A stretch of 64,000 bases of DNA from Anastrepha obliqua (taxonomy: Eukaryota > Arthropoda > Insecta > Diptera > Tephritidae): the NCBI RefSeq assembly GCF_027943255.1, contig NC_072893.1, positions 8,246,001 through 8,310,000 of the forward strand, read 5' to 3'. This document shows, one piece after another, positions 11,271 through 21,867 of this stretch. Both the position numbers and the translations under genes were made by a program. Every line of letters begins with the position of its first letter. Position 1 is the first letter of the stretch. The notes beneath the pieces are model-generated. The model saw only the letters and a list, made by a program, of their open reading frames with translations, was not told where the DNA came from and did no database searches.

Positions 11271-12790
11271 GACTAAATATATGCCACTCCCGTGACTGTA
11301 GAATGAGCCATAAATAAAGTGAGTAGCCTTGATGACATTTGCTTATTAGATTTCTATGGCAATTAGTGCCCAGTAGAATGAAAAGAAGCCGAATTGGCAG
11401 TGGCTTTGGCAGTAAAATCTACAATGATGCCACAATCATCCATAATCTGTTGATGTGCGGGTAATCACACCAATTAGAGAAAGCAATGGTGTGTCTAAAA
11501 CAGAAGCACAAATAAAGAATACTTGACGCAAATACCAACCACATTACACACAAGTCAATAATTTAAAAATTGTGCAGAAAGCAATGACCCAAAATCCTTG
11601 AAAATGGCGATATGGATTTCTTTAGAAATCTAAGACACTTGCAGTGAGGTGGCACAAGCCCAATGACAAAGCAAAGCTGCACGCGTACGGCTATTGATAC
11701 TGCCAATGGCAATGCAAACACAGAAGTGTAGGTCAACAGGATATGAGAGGCTGGGAGTGGCTGGGAGAAAGTGCTTAAACGCAGTAAAGTGAAAGCAAAA
11801 ATATTTGCAGATGCTGTCGTGACTCGGTAGCAATGGCGCAATGGCGCAATGGCATTTCTTTTTCAGCAAGCAAAGCGAAATGCTCAAATGGAGCTGACAG
11901 TGATGTAAGCGCAGAGGCTGACGTTGTTAGCATTGACGCAATGGCCGACGTGGATGATGCGCTCATTTGCTAAGCCTAATGGTGCTGACGTCGTCATGGA
12001 GCGTAAGCAACCTGCTGCTGATATTTAGATGGCCTGTGCGCGACAAATTATAGGCTTTTGCGCGGCAAAGGTAGGTTAGGGAGGCAAAGAAAAATTTGAA
12101 ATATTTTACGCAACAGAAAAATTTCAATCTTTTTAATGTCCTGCCATTTGTAGGCGAAAAGAAGCTTTGAGGAAATTTGCATTTAATATACAATTTTACA
12201 CCAATGAAGAAAATAATATTGCTCTAGGGCAATTCTTCGCTTTTTTAATTTTCGATTTTTTATTTTTTTTATTATTATTTTTTTTTTTTTGTAAGCAAAA
12301 GCACAATAAACTGAAGTGAAGTCGCCTAGGCTGAAGCGTTACATTTATTTACTTCTACTTCGTCCGTCCGGTCGACATTCTTTCTTTTGCATGTCTTGGG
12401 TGCTAGTCTGATTTTACAGCTGAATACCCTAAATGCAACTTAAGGAAATCACTTAAATGGCTATCATTTTGCAGAGTCTGACGTTCGAACTGCATTCCCT
12501 TCTCTGGTTGCACTTGTTTAATTATGGTAAGTATTTTATGTTGCTGGCTTCCCACGCACATTACAGGCGTTATTTGAGAAAGTAAACGAGTTCAGGCGCT
12601 CTAAGAGCAAAATAAAACAAACCATTTAAAAATATCATTTTAAAGCCAACGTTTCTGTATTATGTTTGTATTATGCCGGAGTTGAATTGGATATATCCAT
12701 TCACATAAAGTAAGGGGAGCGCCTTATGCTTTGAATATCAAAACGAAGCAAAAGTATTCATACCGTTTTTTTCTTCTCAAATACGCCATC
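11271..12790. other. spacer, nothing recognised
   Basis: Moderately AT-rich DNA with a GGTAGGTTAGG motif near 12073 and T-runs at 12250-12290. Frames here are short and carry no family signature. Confidence 0.4.
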
Positions 12791-12799
12791 CACAAAATT

Positions 12800-13850
12800 T
12801 TTTGTATAAAATTCTCACTACGCAAGTGGGGAACTGATCGCCATTCACTTCGGAGTGGCCAGGACGATTCTTCTGCATATGATTCAAGCAGCTCACAAAG
12901 TCTGGGATTAGCCCAAGTATCCTCTGGGTAGCTCCCGAAACCCGCCACTAAAAAAATAATTTGCATCAAAGCCCGTTTTTTTAACATCCCGCTAATTTGC
13001 GCCCACGCCCCGATGGAAGAGAAGGACGATGCGACCAAAGAATCCTTCTATGAACGCTTGGAATGTATCTATGAGCGCTGCCCCCGCCGCGGCATAAAAA
13101 TTGGCGACTTCAACGCCAGGGTGGGCAAGGAGGGAATTTTTGGTTCCACAGCCGGAAAATTCAGCCTGCACAACGAAACATCCGGTAACGGACAGAGGCT
13201 GATCGACTTCGCCGGGGCCCGAAACATGGTAGTCTGCAGCACCAAATTCCAGCATAAAAAGATACACTACGCTACCTGACTGTCTCCTGATCGAAAAACG
13301 CGAAACCAGATCGATCATGTTGTGATAGATGGGAGACACATTTCTAGTGTATTAGATGTACGTACAGTCCGGGGACCCAACATCAAATCGGATCACTATT
13401 TTGCTGCAACCAAACTGCGCACACGCCTCTGTGCAGCAAAAAATGTACATCTACCTACGCAAAGAATGTTCAACATCGAAAAGCTGCAATCGCAACAGAC
13501 AACCAAAAGATTCGCCACTTGACTCTCACTCCTGCTCTCAGAGAATACTGCCCAACAAACCGGCATGCACGAACAATGGAGCAACATTTCTCGTTCTCTA
13601 CGTACCGCCGCCGAAGAAGAAATCGGATTCCAGCGAGCCCGAAAAAACAGTTGGTACAACGAGGAATGTCATGCTGCCGCAGGGAGAAAGGATGCCGCCT
13701 ATAGAGCCACGCTGCGATCGGGCGCAACGCGAGCCATGTGTGATCGCTACAGAGAGCTTAAAAAGGAAGAGACACGTATTATCCGAAAGAAGAAACGAGA
13801 GGCCAAAATACGTGAATGCGAAGAGGTTGAGATGCTGGCCAACAAGAACA
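12800..13850 (+). pseudogene. LINE 5' region and endonuclease (RTE-like)
   Basis: Plus strand. APMEEKDDATKESFYERLE (13008-13065) then IKIGDFNARVGKEGIFGSTA (13096-13155), SGNGQRLIDFAGARNMVVC and ..WLSPDRKTRNQIDHVVIDG (13280-13330) are APE-type endonuclease blocks: GDFNAxxG, NGxRL, TWxSPDxxxxNQIDHI. They match proteins annotated as craniofacial-development-protein-2-like LINE ORFs. After a frameshift, SWYNEECHAAAGRKDAAYRA and EEVEMLANKNNAR (13655-13850) form the linker before the reverse transcriptase. The stretch 12830-12945 matches the upstream part of the copy at 51163-51840, so about 500 bp of endonuclease start is deleted near 12950. The reverse transcriptase is missing. Confidence 0.82.
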
Positions 13851-14045
13851 ACGCCCGAGACATTATTTTTTCGGAGATACCAAACTCAGGCATAGCGGCA
13901 TAAACGTGATTTCTATCCATACTATCAAAGACGGTTTTAAAATCAACGAAGAGATAGTGTGAGTTGAGTTATTTTTTGTGGGTCTTCTCTAGGGTTTGGC
14001 GTATTATAACGATCTGGTCTATGATGGAGGTCTGAAACCGCTCTT
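13851..14045 (-). pseudogene. LINE reverse transcriptase palm fragment, opposite strand
   Basis: Read from 14045 downwards: FQTSIIDQIVIIRQTLEKTH, stop, then LFVDFKTVFDSMDRNHVYAA and MPEFGIS. DQIxxLRQxLEK and LFxDFKxAFDSxxRxxLxxAMxEFGI are RVT_1 helix and motif A of an RTE/Jockey-type LINE, with the motif A aspartate present. It abuts, head to head, the plus-strand LINE ending at 13850. The last 15 or so codons of the plus-strand frame (IIFSEIPNSGIAA) are just the antisense of this fragment. Confidence 0.72.
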
Positions 14046-14812
14046 ATAAACTTATTTTCAAGAAAAAATGTAAAAGTAGGATAAGAGTTTTTCATAAAAA
14101 GTTTGAACACACTTGAAACTGGGTGTAGTTTTGCGGACGAGAAAATAAAATTAAATCTTTCTCGAAAAAAATTTGTTTTTGTTATTTAAAAAAAAAACAT
14201 TGGTAGTGATACATATTTATAAGCCTTCCCTCCTATACCAATTAAACGATTCTTTTTTAATAAAAACCAGAATTTTACGGATAGAATTTGTAGAACAGAA
14301 GCATTTAAAGGAATTACCTGAAGCCACTGAGTTATTTGTTGCTGCTAAACGCAAACTTCTTAGATAATTCAGTGGTACTCTGAACGGTGAACTCTAATTT
14401 GTAGTGTTACATAAGAGCTCATACTAAATAATAGACGCTCGATTTTATTTGCGCATTTTTCAACAGCCCCAGCATATCAGCAACGAGTGCTCGCACTTTT
14501 GTTCGGTGTTCATTACTTTAAAATTTTCTAACGTGAGCTTGAGTATATCGAGTTTTTTCGAGTAATTCGAGTAATACCTTTGAGAATTTTTACTTTTTTC
14601 CAGCATTTTTTTGTTTAAATACAAATTATTTATACTCATTGCTAACGTTGTTGGACTAAAGCTGGAAAATAAGATTGACAATTTCTGTCAGCTGCTCAAG
14701 CCACTCGCTACAAATTAAAAAAGGAGTTTAGCTACTCATACTCGTAAAACTCCTTCTTTGATACCGAAAACTCAAGTGGAATAGAACTCGAGATGTCAGC
14801 GGATTCTCTTAA
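14046..14812. other. AT-rich spacer
   Basis: Two short frames (14173-14367 plus, 14460-14681 minus) lack any family signature. No repeat is recognised. The right end is the TTAA target of the next element. Confidence 0.4.
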
Positions 14813-15511
14813 GGGGTTAAGGGTAGTCAGAGGCCCGAAAAATGCATGATTTTCAAACATTTTTTTGATAGTCAACTGCTTTATTTTACAAAAATAAAAA
14901 CATAGCATTAATACAACATTTTTCAACTCGACTTTTGCAAAAAAAAATAATTATTGTAAAAGTTATCGCTGTTTGTGTGAGTTCGTTTCTCCAGAAGTCC
15001 CTTGCGGTGATCATTACAAGTCCTTCGAGATTCATCCAAAATCTATCGAACTAGAGAAATTAATTTCATTAATAGTTAAACTTGTGCCTGATTTAAGCTG
15101 TTTTTTTTCAAAAATAACAATATGGCGCCCTAAGGAAAAATTTTTCAGATTTTCAAAAAAAAAACCGAGAATTGACTGCCAAAAAAAATTGTTATTTTTG
15201 CAAAAAAATCCACTAATCAGGCACGAGTTTTTCATGTTTTTCAAAAGCAGTATAAATTTTATTCAAATCTAGCAAGCGGTTTTTTAGTTACAGTAATCAC
15301 CAGTTCAAAAAACATAGTTTTAAGAAAAATGCATTTAAATTTTTACTACCGAGCTGCAGAGCGCACGAGCACCCTTTGTTAATTGTTGAATAACTCGAAA
15401 AGTATTTGGCGGATTCACTTCAAATTTTCACACAATATTTCTAAAATATTTTACTTTAAGAAAATGCAAAAAAAAATAAATTTTTTGAAAATTCTTACTA
15501 CCCCTAACCCC
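14813..15511. mobile_element. TTAA-flanked MITE-like element
   Basis: The element starts GGGGTTAAGGGTAGTCAG at 14813 and ends ACTACCCCTAACCCC at 15511, an inverted repeat of about 15 bp with one mismatch. TTAA stands on both outer sides (14809-14812, 15512-15515). TTAA duplications are made by piggyBac and Kolobok transposons. The 699-bp interior is very AT-rich with long A/T homopolymers and has no transposase motif, so it is non-autonomous. It sits next to a LINE remnant on its right. Whether it belongs to Kolobok or piggyBac cannot be told from termini alone. Confidence 0.7.
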
Positions 15512-15529
15512 TTAATTACGAATCGGTAT

Positions 15530-15850
15530 CGTCACGAGTGAAATGAAAAATCGGCAATCAAGTTGGTTACATCCATAGGTGTAGCAGCAGATTTGTCTTT
15601 AATACGAACGGCAGGAAGGGCTCTAGAGCTAGTCTTTTTAAATAAAACAAGTCGCCAAAAGGCCTTAGGATCTGATTTAAAATTCTTTTCAATCCTAGGA
15701 ATATAGCTCCTGTCCAAAAAATTATTTAAACAGTTGCATTTTTCAAACATTCCTGATAGTTTTTAAGGATTTTGATTGGATTCTTAGATTCTAAAAATTG
15801 CGTATGAAGTTGCTTTCGATTGTTTTTAAGTTTTTTTACGTTGAACATTT
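15530..15850 (-). pseudogene. Jockey/CR1-like LINE, linker before reverse transcriptase
   Basis: The minus-strand frame includes SYIPRIEKNFKSDPKAFWRL then LPAVRIKDKSAATPMDVTNL and IADFSFHS. The pattern FxSDPKxFWxFVxxKK...LPxxxxxxxxxAxxxxDxANLxADFFxS is the linker between endonuclease and reverse transcriptase in Jockey/CR1-type LINEs. The frame degrades upstream of about 15750. Neither enzymatic domain remains. Confidence 0.65.
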
Positions 15851-17280
15851 TTTAAGTTGATAAATTTTTTCAATTTATGACTGTTTCACCAACAAAGCAT
15901 GTTTGTTTTTTTGGTCAGTTCAGCAATATAGCCCTCATTCCATATATTTCCAACAACGAAGGACTGGAACTGAGATTAAAGTGAAGTTAAGCCTAGTGAA
16001 TAAATCGATTAATGCACCATTTCTTTGTTAGGCGCCACCATCATTTTCTTTCGCAGGCTATGCCTGGTGTGACAATTCTTTTCTTTTTTAATTATTTTAT
16101 TATCATTGTTGATATTTTGAGCACTGTTTGGCGCGAAGCATGCGGTCAATCCATTTATTGTCAAGAAGGTTAAGCTACGTTCACTAAGTTGTGAAAGTTC
16201 GGAGAATGTTGTTTGAAGGAAGTTAACTGGAAATAAATACCACAAGAAAATAGTTAGTAATTTTGAACAAATTATTTTGCTGTAAACTACATTTTATTAG
16301 CAAAACTTGAAATCAATTATGTGCTTGATGCATTTTGAAAATTGAAGGTTTTGTAGTTGACGTCATCTGTGAGCAAAATTCCGATTTCATAAATATATTT
16401 ACCAGTTGTATATCTCACATTTAAGGCCAAAGTTTCAGTGTTCAAAAAACCTCACATACTTATCGTCTCCTCATATTATCGTAATAATCGGCAGTGCCAA
16501 TGTTATAGACATTTATTGTATGTCAAAAATATACTTCAATAAAACCAACAATCAAATCTGCAATACAAATACAAGAGAGATAACAACGGTTCACTGCATC
16601 GCACGTGAGAGAATTTATCATTGCAATGCTAAGCTGTGTACAAGCAGATTTACATGCATAAGTGTCCTTGACCTTGCCTTTGATAGTTAAGTAGTAAACG
16701 TCTGTGTGTGTGTGGATTTCCAATACACACACGTGTAAATGTTATTTTGTATACGCCGACTCACTACCTCATGCACAACAACAAATACTCGAAAGTATTA
16801 AATTATTACTGATAATAATAAACAGTAAAACCAGAACCAGCGACAGTGAAAGCACATATTTATGTGTCTGTGTGTATGTATGTTTGCGAGTGTGAATTGT
16901 GTTAACGAAAATAACCTCAAGGGACTACCATGGCTGTGTACTTGAAAATTTATAGCCGTGATAATATGAATTAATGCAGTGTTAAGGTAAATATGTACAT
17001 GAATTAAGAGGAATTTAGCAGAGATTATTATTGAGGTAAAATTTAAAAAAATATGAAAAATTGAGTACCCAAATAAAAAAGTTTTTTTAAGTTTAAAAAA
17101 CTCAATTTTCATTTCAGATTTTGTATCTATCTATATTATAACGCGATTGCGAATTTTGTATTACCATATCAGGTATTAAAAAGCTTTTGCAAACTAAACA
17201 AACTGCGAATATTTGAAATAAAATACAAATATATGTTTCTTTTAATATTAACATACCTACAAGGTGGCGCAAAACTAAAC
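15851..17280. other. AT-rich spacer with GT-rich microsatellite tracts
   Basis: No gene recognised. Short TGTGTG tracts occur at about 16704-16714 and 16865-16885. The DNA may be single-copy intergenic sequence. Confidence 0.4.
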
Positions 17281-17283
17281 AAC

Positions 17284-17335
17284 CAATTGTTCTTCTTCTT
17301 AATAGGTGCGATAACCGGTGCTTCAGGCTCGGCTT
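17284..17335 (-). repeat. 3' terminus of RTE-like LINE (short copy)
   Basis: Read on the minus strand, this is ACCGGTTATCGCACCTATTA followed by AGAAGAAGAA. It matches the 3' end of the longer copy immediately to its right (GGTTATCGCGCCAATTAAG plus AAG repeats), with two substitutions in the core. Only the terminal 50 bp is present. Confidence 0.6.
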
Positions 17336-17355
17336 TTTAAATTTCAAATTTCAAT

Positions 17356-17800
17356 TTCTTCTTCTTCTTCTTAATTGGCGCGATAACCGCTTACGCGACT
17401 TTGGCCGAGATTGACAAAGCGCGCCAGTCGTTTCTTTCTCGTGCTAACCGGCGCCAATTGGAAACACCAAGTGAAGCCAAGTCCTTCTCCACCTGATCTT
17501 TCCAACGCAGAGGAGGCCTTCCTCTTTCTCTGCTACCACCAGCTGGTACCGCATCGCGCAACACTTTCAGAGCCGGAGCTTTTGCATCCATTCGGACGAC
17601 ATCACCCAGCCAACGTAGCCGCTGGATCTTTATTCGCTGCGCTATGTCTATGTCGTCGTAAAGCTCATACAGCTCATCGTTCCATCGCCGGCGATATTCG
17701 CCGTTGCCAACGTGCAAAGGTCCAAAAATCTAACGCAGAATCTTTCTCTCAAACACTCCAAGCGTCGCTTCATCGGATGTTGTCATCGTCATCCAATTAG
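17356..17800 (-). pseudogene. RTE-like LINE, ORF2 C-terminus and 3' end
   Basis: On the minus strand MTTSDEATLGVFERKILR (about 17795-17740), stop, then GPLHVGNGEYRRRWNDELYE, IKIQRLRWLGDVVRMD, RGRPPLRWKDQVEKDLASLG and NWRRLARERNDWRAL. These are the post-RT blocks (SDExxLxxFERKILRKIFGP, RLRWLGHVxRM, RGRPxxRWxDxVxxDL, A.DRxxWR) of RTE/CR1-like LINEs. The non-coding end reads GCGGTTATCGCGCCAATTAA and then an AAG-repeat tail down to about 17356. The intact 3' end with a lost 5' end is the usual LINE truncation. Other copies of this end are at 32855-33030 and 40890-41040. Confidence 0.85.
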
Positions 17801-17909
17801 GTTTTTAAGTAACTTTTTTACAAAAAAAAAAAAATTTTTTTTGGGTGATGGACATCTTTATTTAGACCTTTACGCGCTCCACTGCTTGTTTGTTTGTATA
17901 CTGTAGCTG

Positions 17910-18125
17910 TCTAGTTCATCATCATTATCATCCTTTGGCACTACAGCTCTTTGTGAGCTTTGGTGTGCTGCACGTGGGATCTCCATACAAGTGGATCGCT
18001 TGCGACTGTTTTTCAATTTCTTACCCCAAGTTTATTGATGTATTCCTCTAGTTCGCCAGCCCATCGTCTTCTCGGTCTTCCTCTTGCTCTAGTCTTGAAC
18101 GCTCTGGCTTCTTGGCCAGAAGTCC
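17910..18125 (-). pseudogene. Second RTE-like LINE 3' tail
   Basis: The minus-strand frame RARGRPRRRWAGELEEYINK then LGVRN, stop, and SDPLVWRSHVQHTKAHKEL has the RGRPRxRWxxxxxxxLGxxNWxxxAxDRxxWR layout of a LINE C-terminus. The sequence differs from the copy at 17356-17800. It ends in ATGATGATAATGATGATG (reading off minus, about 17930-17913), a 3-bp repeat tail common to RTE-type elements. The 5' side is cut at about 18125, where a DUF4817-type transposase begins. Confidence 0.68.
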
Positions 18126-18139
18126 AACGATGTCAAATC

Positions 18140-19543
18140 ACATGATCTTGGCGGCCCATTAACATCGCCGCGACGTGAGACTATTCGGCCATCAAATTTT
18201 TCGCGCAAAAGAGCCATTGTTTCGTTAGCCGTCCTCTTGAAACCACATATCGTCCACATCCATATCATTCAATTCGGGCCATAAAAAGTTCGTTATCATC
18301 TCACGATAGCGAACACTATTCACAGTAACTGCCTCACCGGCCTCATTTTGGACGGCACAATGATGTCGCCTCATCACTGAAGATGATTTTCTTCGAAAAT
18401 TGGTCATTCACTGTTGCCATTTCCTGCCATCATTCTTACCATTGACGACGCTTGAAATGGTCAAGAGGCTTTAGTTTTTGAGTCAATTGCACCTCGTAAG
18501 CGTGTAAATGCAAGTCTTTATGCATAATGTTCATCAACGACGGGCGTGAGAGGTGCAATTGTTGGGCACGACGACGAGTTGAGGTGGACGGGTCTTCAAC
18601 CACACTATCGCGAACAGCAGCAATATTTTCTGCAGTACGAGCTGTACGAGCATGCACTGGTGTTTTCACATCTCCTACAGACCCGGTTTGCTCCAACTTT
18701 TGCACAATTTTTCAAATTGTTCGCACATTTGGACTATTAAATTGACCAAAAAAATCACGAAGTGCGCGATATGCATTTTGACGCCCGTTTTCATAATAAG
18801 CCTGAATAACTTTAACGCGTTGCTCGATTGTGGATCTTTCCATGGTTCAAATTGAGTTACAGTAGATTCTGTTTTTATGCGGTATAAACGTTCCGCAAGA
18901 AACAGCATAAAAAAAGCTACCAGTTCTATAGTAAAACTATAGATACGTTTCAAAAGTGCTAAAACCGCATAAATCTGAAATAATGTAATAAAATCGCATA
19001 AAAAAGGGCACTAGTCCCATATTATAACTATAGATACGTTCCATAGACCGCATGATTCTGAAATAATTAAATAAAGTCGCATAAACAAAATATTGTATTT
19101 TTGAAAATTATATCTTTATTTAAGAAACGTCAGAATCGAAAAATAAATTTAAGTCAGTAATAGAATCAGACAGTACCCACATGTTGCGCATTCGGTTAGG
19201 ATTTGGCGTAAAATCACTTCCGTCACTTGAGGAAATGTACACGTCTGATCTGGATGGTGATGCAGGCGGTTCCATACTTGTAGGGTTAGCATTTATGATG
19301 TAATCTGTGATGAGTTTTTGCTTAGCTGGTTTAGAATCTTGTTTATATGTACAATTTCCGATAGGTCGACATGCATTTTTTAATTTTTTTAAAAACCGCA
19401 CTATTTCAAAACCGCATAAAAAACCGCATAAAAACAGAATCTACTGTATTCAGAAATTGAAAAATGTCAAATTAAATGCAGAAAAAAACTTGACGTGGTG
19501 TGGTTCACATTCAACATCGGCCCTTGAAATTTAACCACCCTTT
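18140..19543 (-). mobile_element. DUF4817-type ITm transposon with nested insertion
   Basis: The 5' end is at about 19543, where the minus strand starts GGGTGGTTAAATTTCAAGG. The likely start codon is at 18842: MERSTIEQRVKVIQAYYENG, then FRALRDFFG-like, one stop, and QKLEQTGSVGDVKTPVHART with STRRRAQQLHLSRPSLMNI (to 18500). This is the DUF4817 helix-turn-helix region. Further on FSKKIIFSDEA (18385) holds the first catalytic Asp. EAGEAVTVNSVRYREM and LNDMDVDDMWFQEDG (to 18225) include the second Asp. GDVNGPPRSCDLTSLDFW (about 18175-18135) has the third. All three acidic positions can be read, but frameshifts and stops break the ORF. The 3' end is lost into a LINE tail. Between 18859 and 19447 a pogo-like element is inserted. 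Confidence 0.85.
18860..19446 (-). mobile_element. pogo/Tigger-like non-autonomous element
   Basis: Perfect inverted termini of about 24 bp start CAGTAGATTCTGTTTTTATG and flank 587 bp, with TA on each side (18858-18859, 19447-19448). A CAGT terminus plus TA duplication fits pogo/Tigger transposons. Subterminal GCGGTTTTTTATGCGG-like motifs repeat near both ends. A minus-strand frame of 93 codons (19120-19401) contains KPAKQKLITDYIINA and an acidic SSSDGSDFTPN segment. It resembles the tail of Tigger-type transposases, where KQxxITDFF-like (PIP-box-like) motifs occur, but no DDE domain is present. It is therefore a deletion derivative. Confidence 0.82.
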
Positions 19544-19559
19544 ATAATAACAGCTGCGC

Positions 19560-19850
19560 GAGAAAAATGCGTAAACGGTGCAAGGGTATCAGGGTGACGA
19601 CACTGACTTATAGAGTAGAAGCTCAAGCAAAAACATGAAAACGGAACACTTGCTACCGACTACCGAAACGCTTGCTCGAAGCCAGAAGACGATCATGAAA
19701 CGGTCTTGTGACACGAGCCTCTAGCAATCGATTCATAAATATAGCTCATGACGGGATGTCTGAACGATGGCGACGACTAGGAAGACCACCAAACAGGTGG
19801 ATAGAGTGTTGGATATCGACTTTAACAGAAAATCAAACATTAATGTGAAA
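19560..19850 (+). pseudogene. Possible LINE 3' tail
   Basis: Only RRLGRPPNRWIECW (about 19768-19810, plus strand) stands out, resembling the RGRPPxRWxD block near the end of RTE/CR1 LINE proteins. Surrounding frames are broken and no tail repeat is evident. Weak call. Confidence 0.3.
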
Positions 19851-19911
19851 TGAATACATTATGTGCATCGTATATGAATTTACAACAATTTATGATTTAT
19901 AAGAAACACTA

Positions 19912-21064
19912 GGTTGTTCAATAAGTTTTGCGTTTCGATAAGAGAGGGCGTTGCTACTAAGCTACATTCTTTTTTTTTTGTTATAATGGCACGCGTCTCA
20001 TATGAAGGTATGTGCAGTTTTATTGCAATCTGTTAATTCATTATTTGTTCACAAGCCATTAAGTATCGATGTGGCACAGTATTTTCTATAATGGAAAAAA
20101 TTAAGTATCGCGCAGAGATTGAATTTTTATTTTTGGAAGGCTTAAAGGCAAAGGAAATTTATGAAGGAATATTGAAAGTGTATAAGGACTTTTCGCTATC
20201 AATTAGTACAATAGAGGGATGGGTTGCTGAACTTAAACGTGGTTGTTCAAGCCTTGAAAACGATCCACGTCAAGGACATCTAAAAACAGCAACAACACCA
20301 GAAATCGTAGAAAAAATGCAGGTATTGGAAAAGTGTCGAGTGACTGAAAGAGATTTGGTAGAAGGCCTAGGCATCTAATTGGGCAGTGTAAGCAGTATTT
20401 TGACTGAAGTATTGGGTTTCAGAAAGTTGTGTGTGCAATGAGTACTGCATTCGCTAACAATGGCACAAATACACATTCGAACGCGACTTTCTCAGCAATC
20501 AGCAACATTTAGAACGTTTTCGGAAGACTAAAGTGGATTTTGAGCATCGATTCATTACTATGGATGAAACTTGGGCCTACATTATGATCATAAATCAAAA
20601 CAAGAGGCTAAAGAGTGGTATGGACCTGGTTATTCGGCTCCGAAACGAGTTCGTGTTCAGAAATCAACCAAGGAGGCCGAGCATCAGTTCTTTAGGATGC
20701 GAATGGGATTTCGTTTGTGGATTACTTGCAAACTGGGAAACTTCAGACCAGCTGATGCGAAAAATTCGTGAAAACCTCCAGTTTGCAAAAGAAAAAAATC
20801 CATTTTGATCAGGACAGGGGCACTTTGACAATGGCTTAAATCGATGAATTAAAGTTCGAATTGTTAGAGCATTCACCATATTCACCAGATTTGGCCCCTA
20901 GCAACTTCCATCTGTTTCCAAACCTAAAAAATTTGTGCGTGGAAACGTATTTTGCAGCCTTTCCAGATTCTCACTACAGGCATGGAATTCATAAATTTAA
21001 ATCTCTTTGGAACAAGGGTCAAATTGTACTTTTCTTTTCGAACCGTAAAACTTATTGAAAAATC
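19912..21064 (+). mobile_element. mariner element (irritans-like), inactive
   Basis: The termini GGTTGTTCAATAAGTTTTGC and, from the right, GATTTTTCAATAAGTTTTAC are inverted copies bounded by TA. The transposase starts at 20091 with MEKIKYRAEIEFLFLEGLKA, then KDFSLSISTIEGWVAELKRG and an ENDPRQGHLKTATTPEIVEK linker (to 20378), followed by a stop. Later frames give MDETWAYI (first Asp, 20561) and LAPSNFHLFPNLKNL (20894-20938), where the third Asp is replaced by Asn. The expected second Asp block is absent, so internal sequence is deleted. Length is 1153 bp against about 1.3 kb. The subfamily call rests on wording similar to irritans-group proteins. Confidence 0.85.
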
Positions 21065-21069
21065 TACTA

Positions 21070-21860
21070 TCCCTAATTACTTAAACGAGTAAAAAAACTG
21101 ATTTTGAAAATAAATGTCATATACAATTTGCACTCGCGAGATATAAAATAGCAATAACAATAATAAATGAAAATGGGGTGTGATTTCCCTAAAAAGAAGC
21201 TTCTAAAACCCACACTGTATGTCACCACCCACATACATTTCTAAATAATATAGCACATACCTACATAGGTGAGCATATTTTCGTTCTCTAGTTTTTTCCT
21301 TCTTCTGCTTCTTTATGTGAATAAACTACAAAATGGAGCACACGAACTCTGGGTCATTAACCAAAGTGTAGCGCATCAAAATACGCCAGACTGGAGCAAC
21401 TGAGATGCATAGCAGGGAATAAGCCAAAACATTCATCGCCACAAGTCATGTTTTATTTTTATTGGCTCCTGTATTTGTTACCTTGCATTTATGGCCATGT
21501 GGGATGTTCCAATTGTTGCCGTGACCATTGAACTTTACACTTTTGGTGAGGTTTAGTTATCGCCAACCATAAACGCTGCTTGTTTTGTTCAACGCTACTC
21601 TACTCTATTGCTAACACCTTTCCTCCTTGTGAGGACTCTGTAGTGAACTTTAATAGTTTATTCAAGTCGTTCGTTACCCTTCACTAAACGTGTGTCTGTG
21701 TGTTACTCATTCGAAAGGGTAAGAAAGTTTATATCGAATTTAATGCACTTATTAACACCAGCAATTTTGATTAATTACTTTTTGTGAATATTAATGAGGT
21801 ACACTGATATAAAATTAATTTTATAAGCTAGAAAATAATTAGGTTCATAAACCAGATTTT
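21070..21860. other. AT-rich spacer
   Basis: Nothing recognised apart from short A/T runs. Frames are short. Confidence 0.4.
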
Positions 21861-21867
21861 TTCACTC

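Noticed and set aside
13356..13895. 179-codon plus-strand frame
   Set aside because: It is an out-of-frame reading of the LINE endonuclease/linker, whose true frames carry the family motifs.
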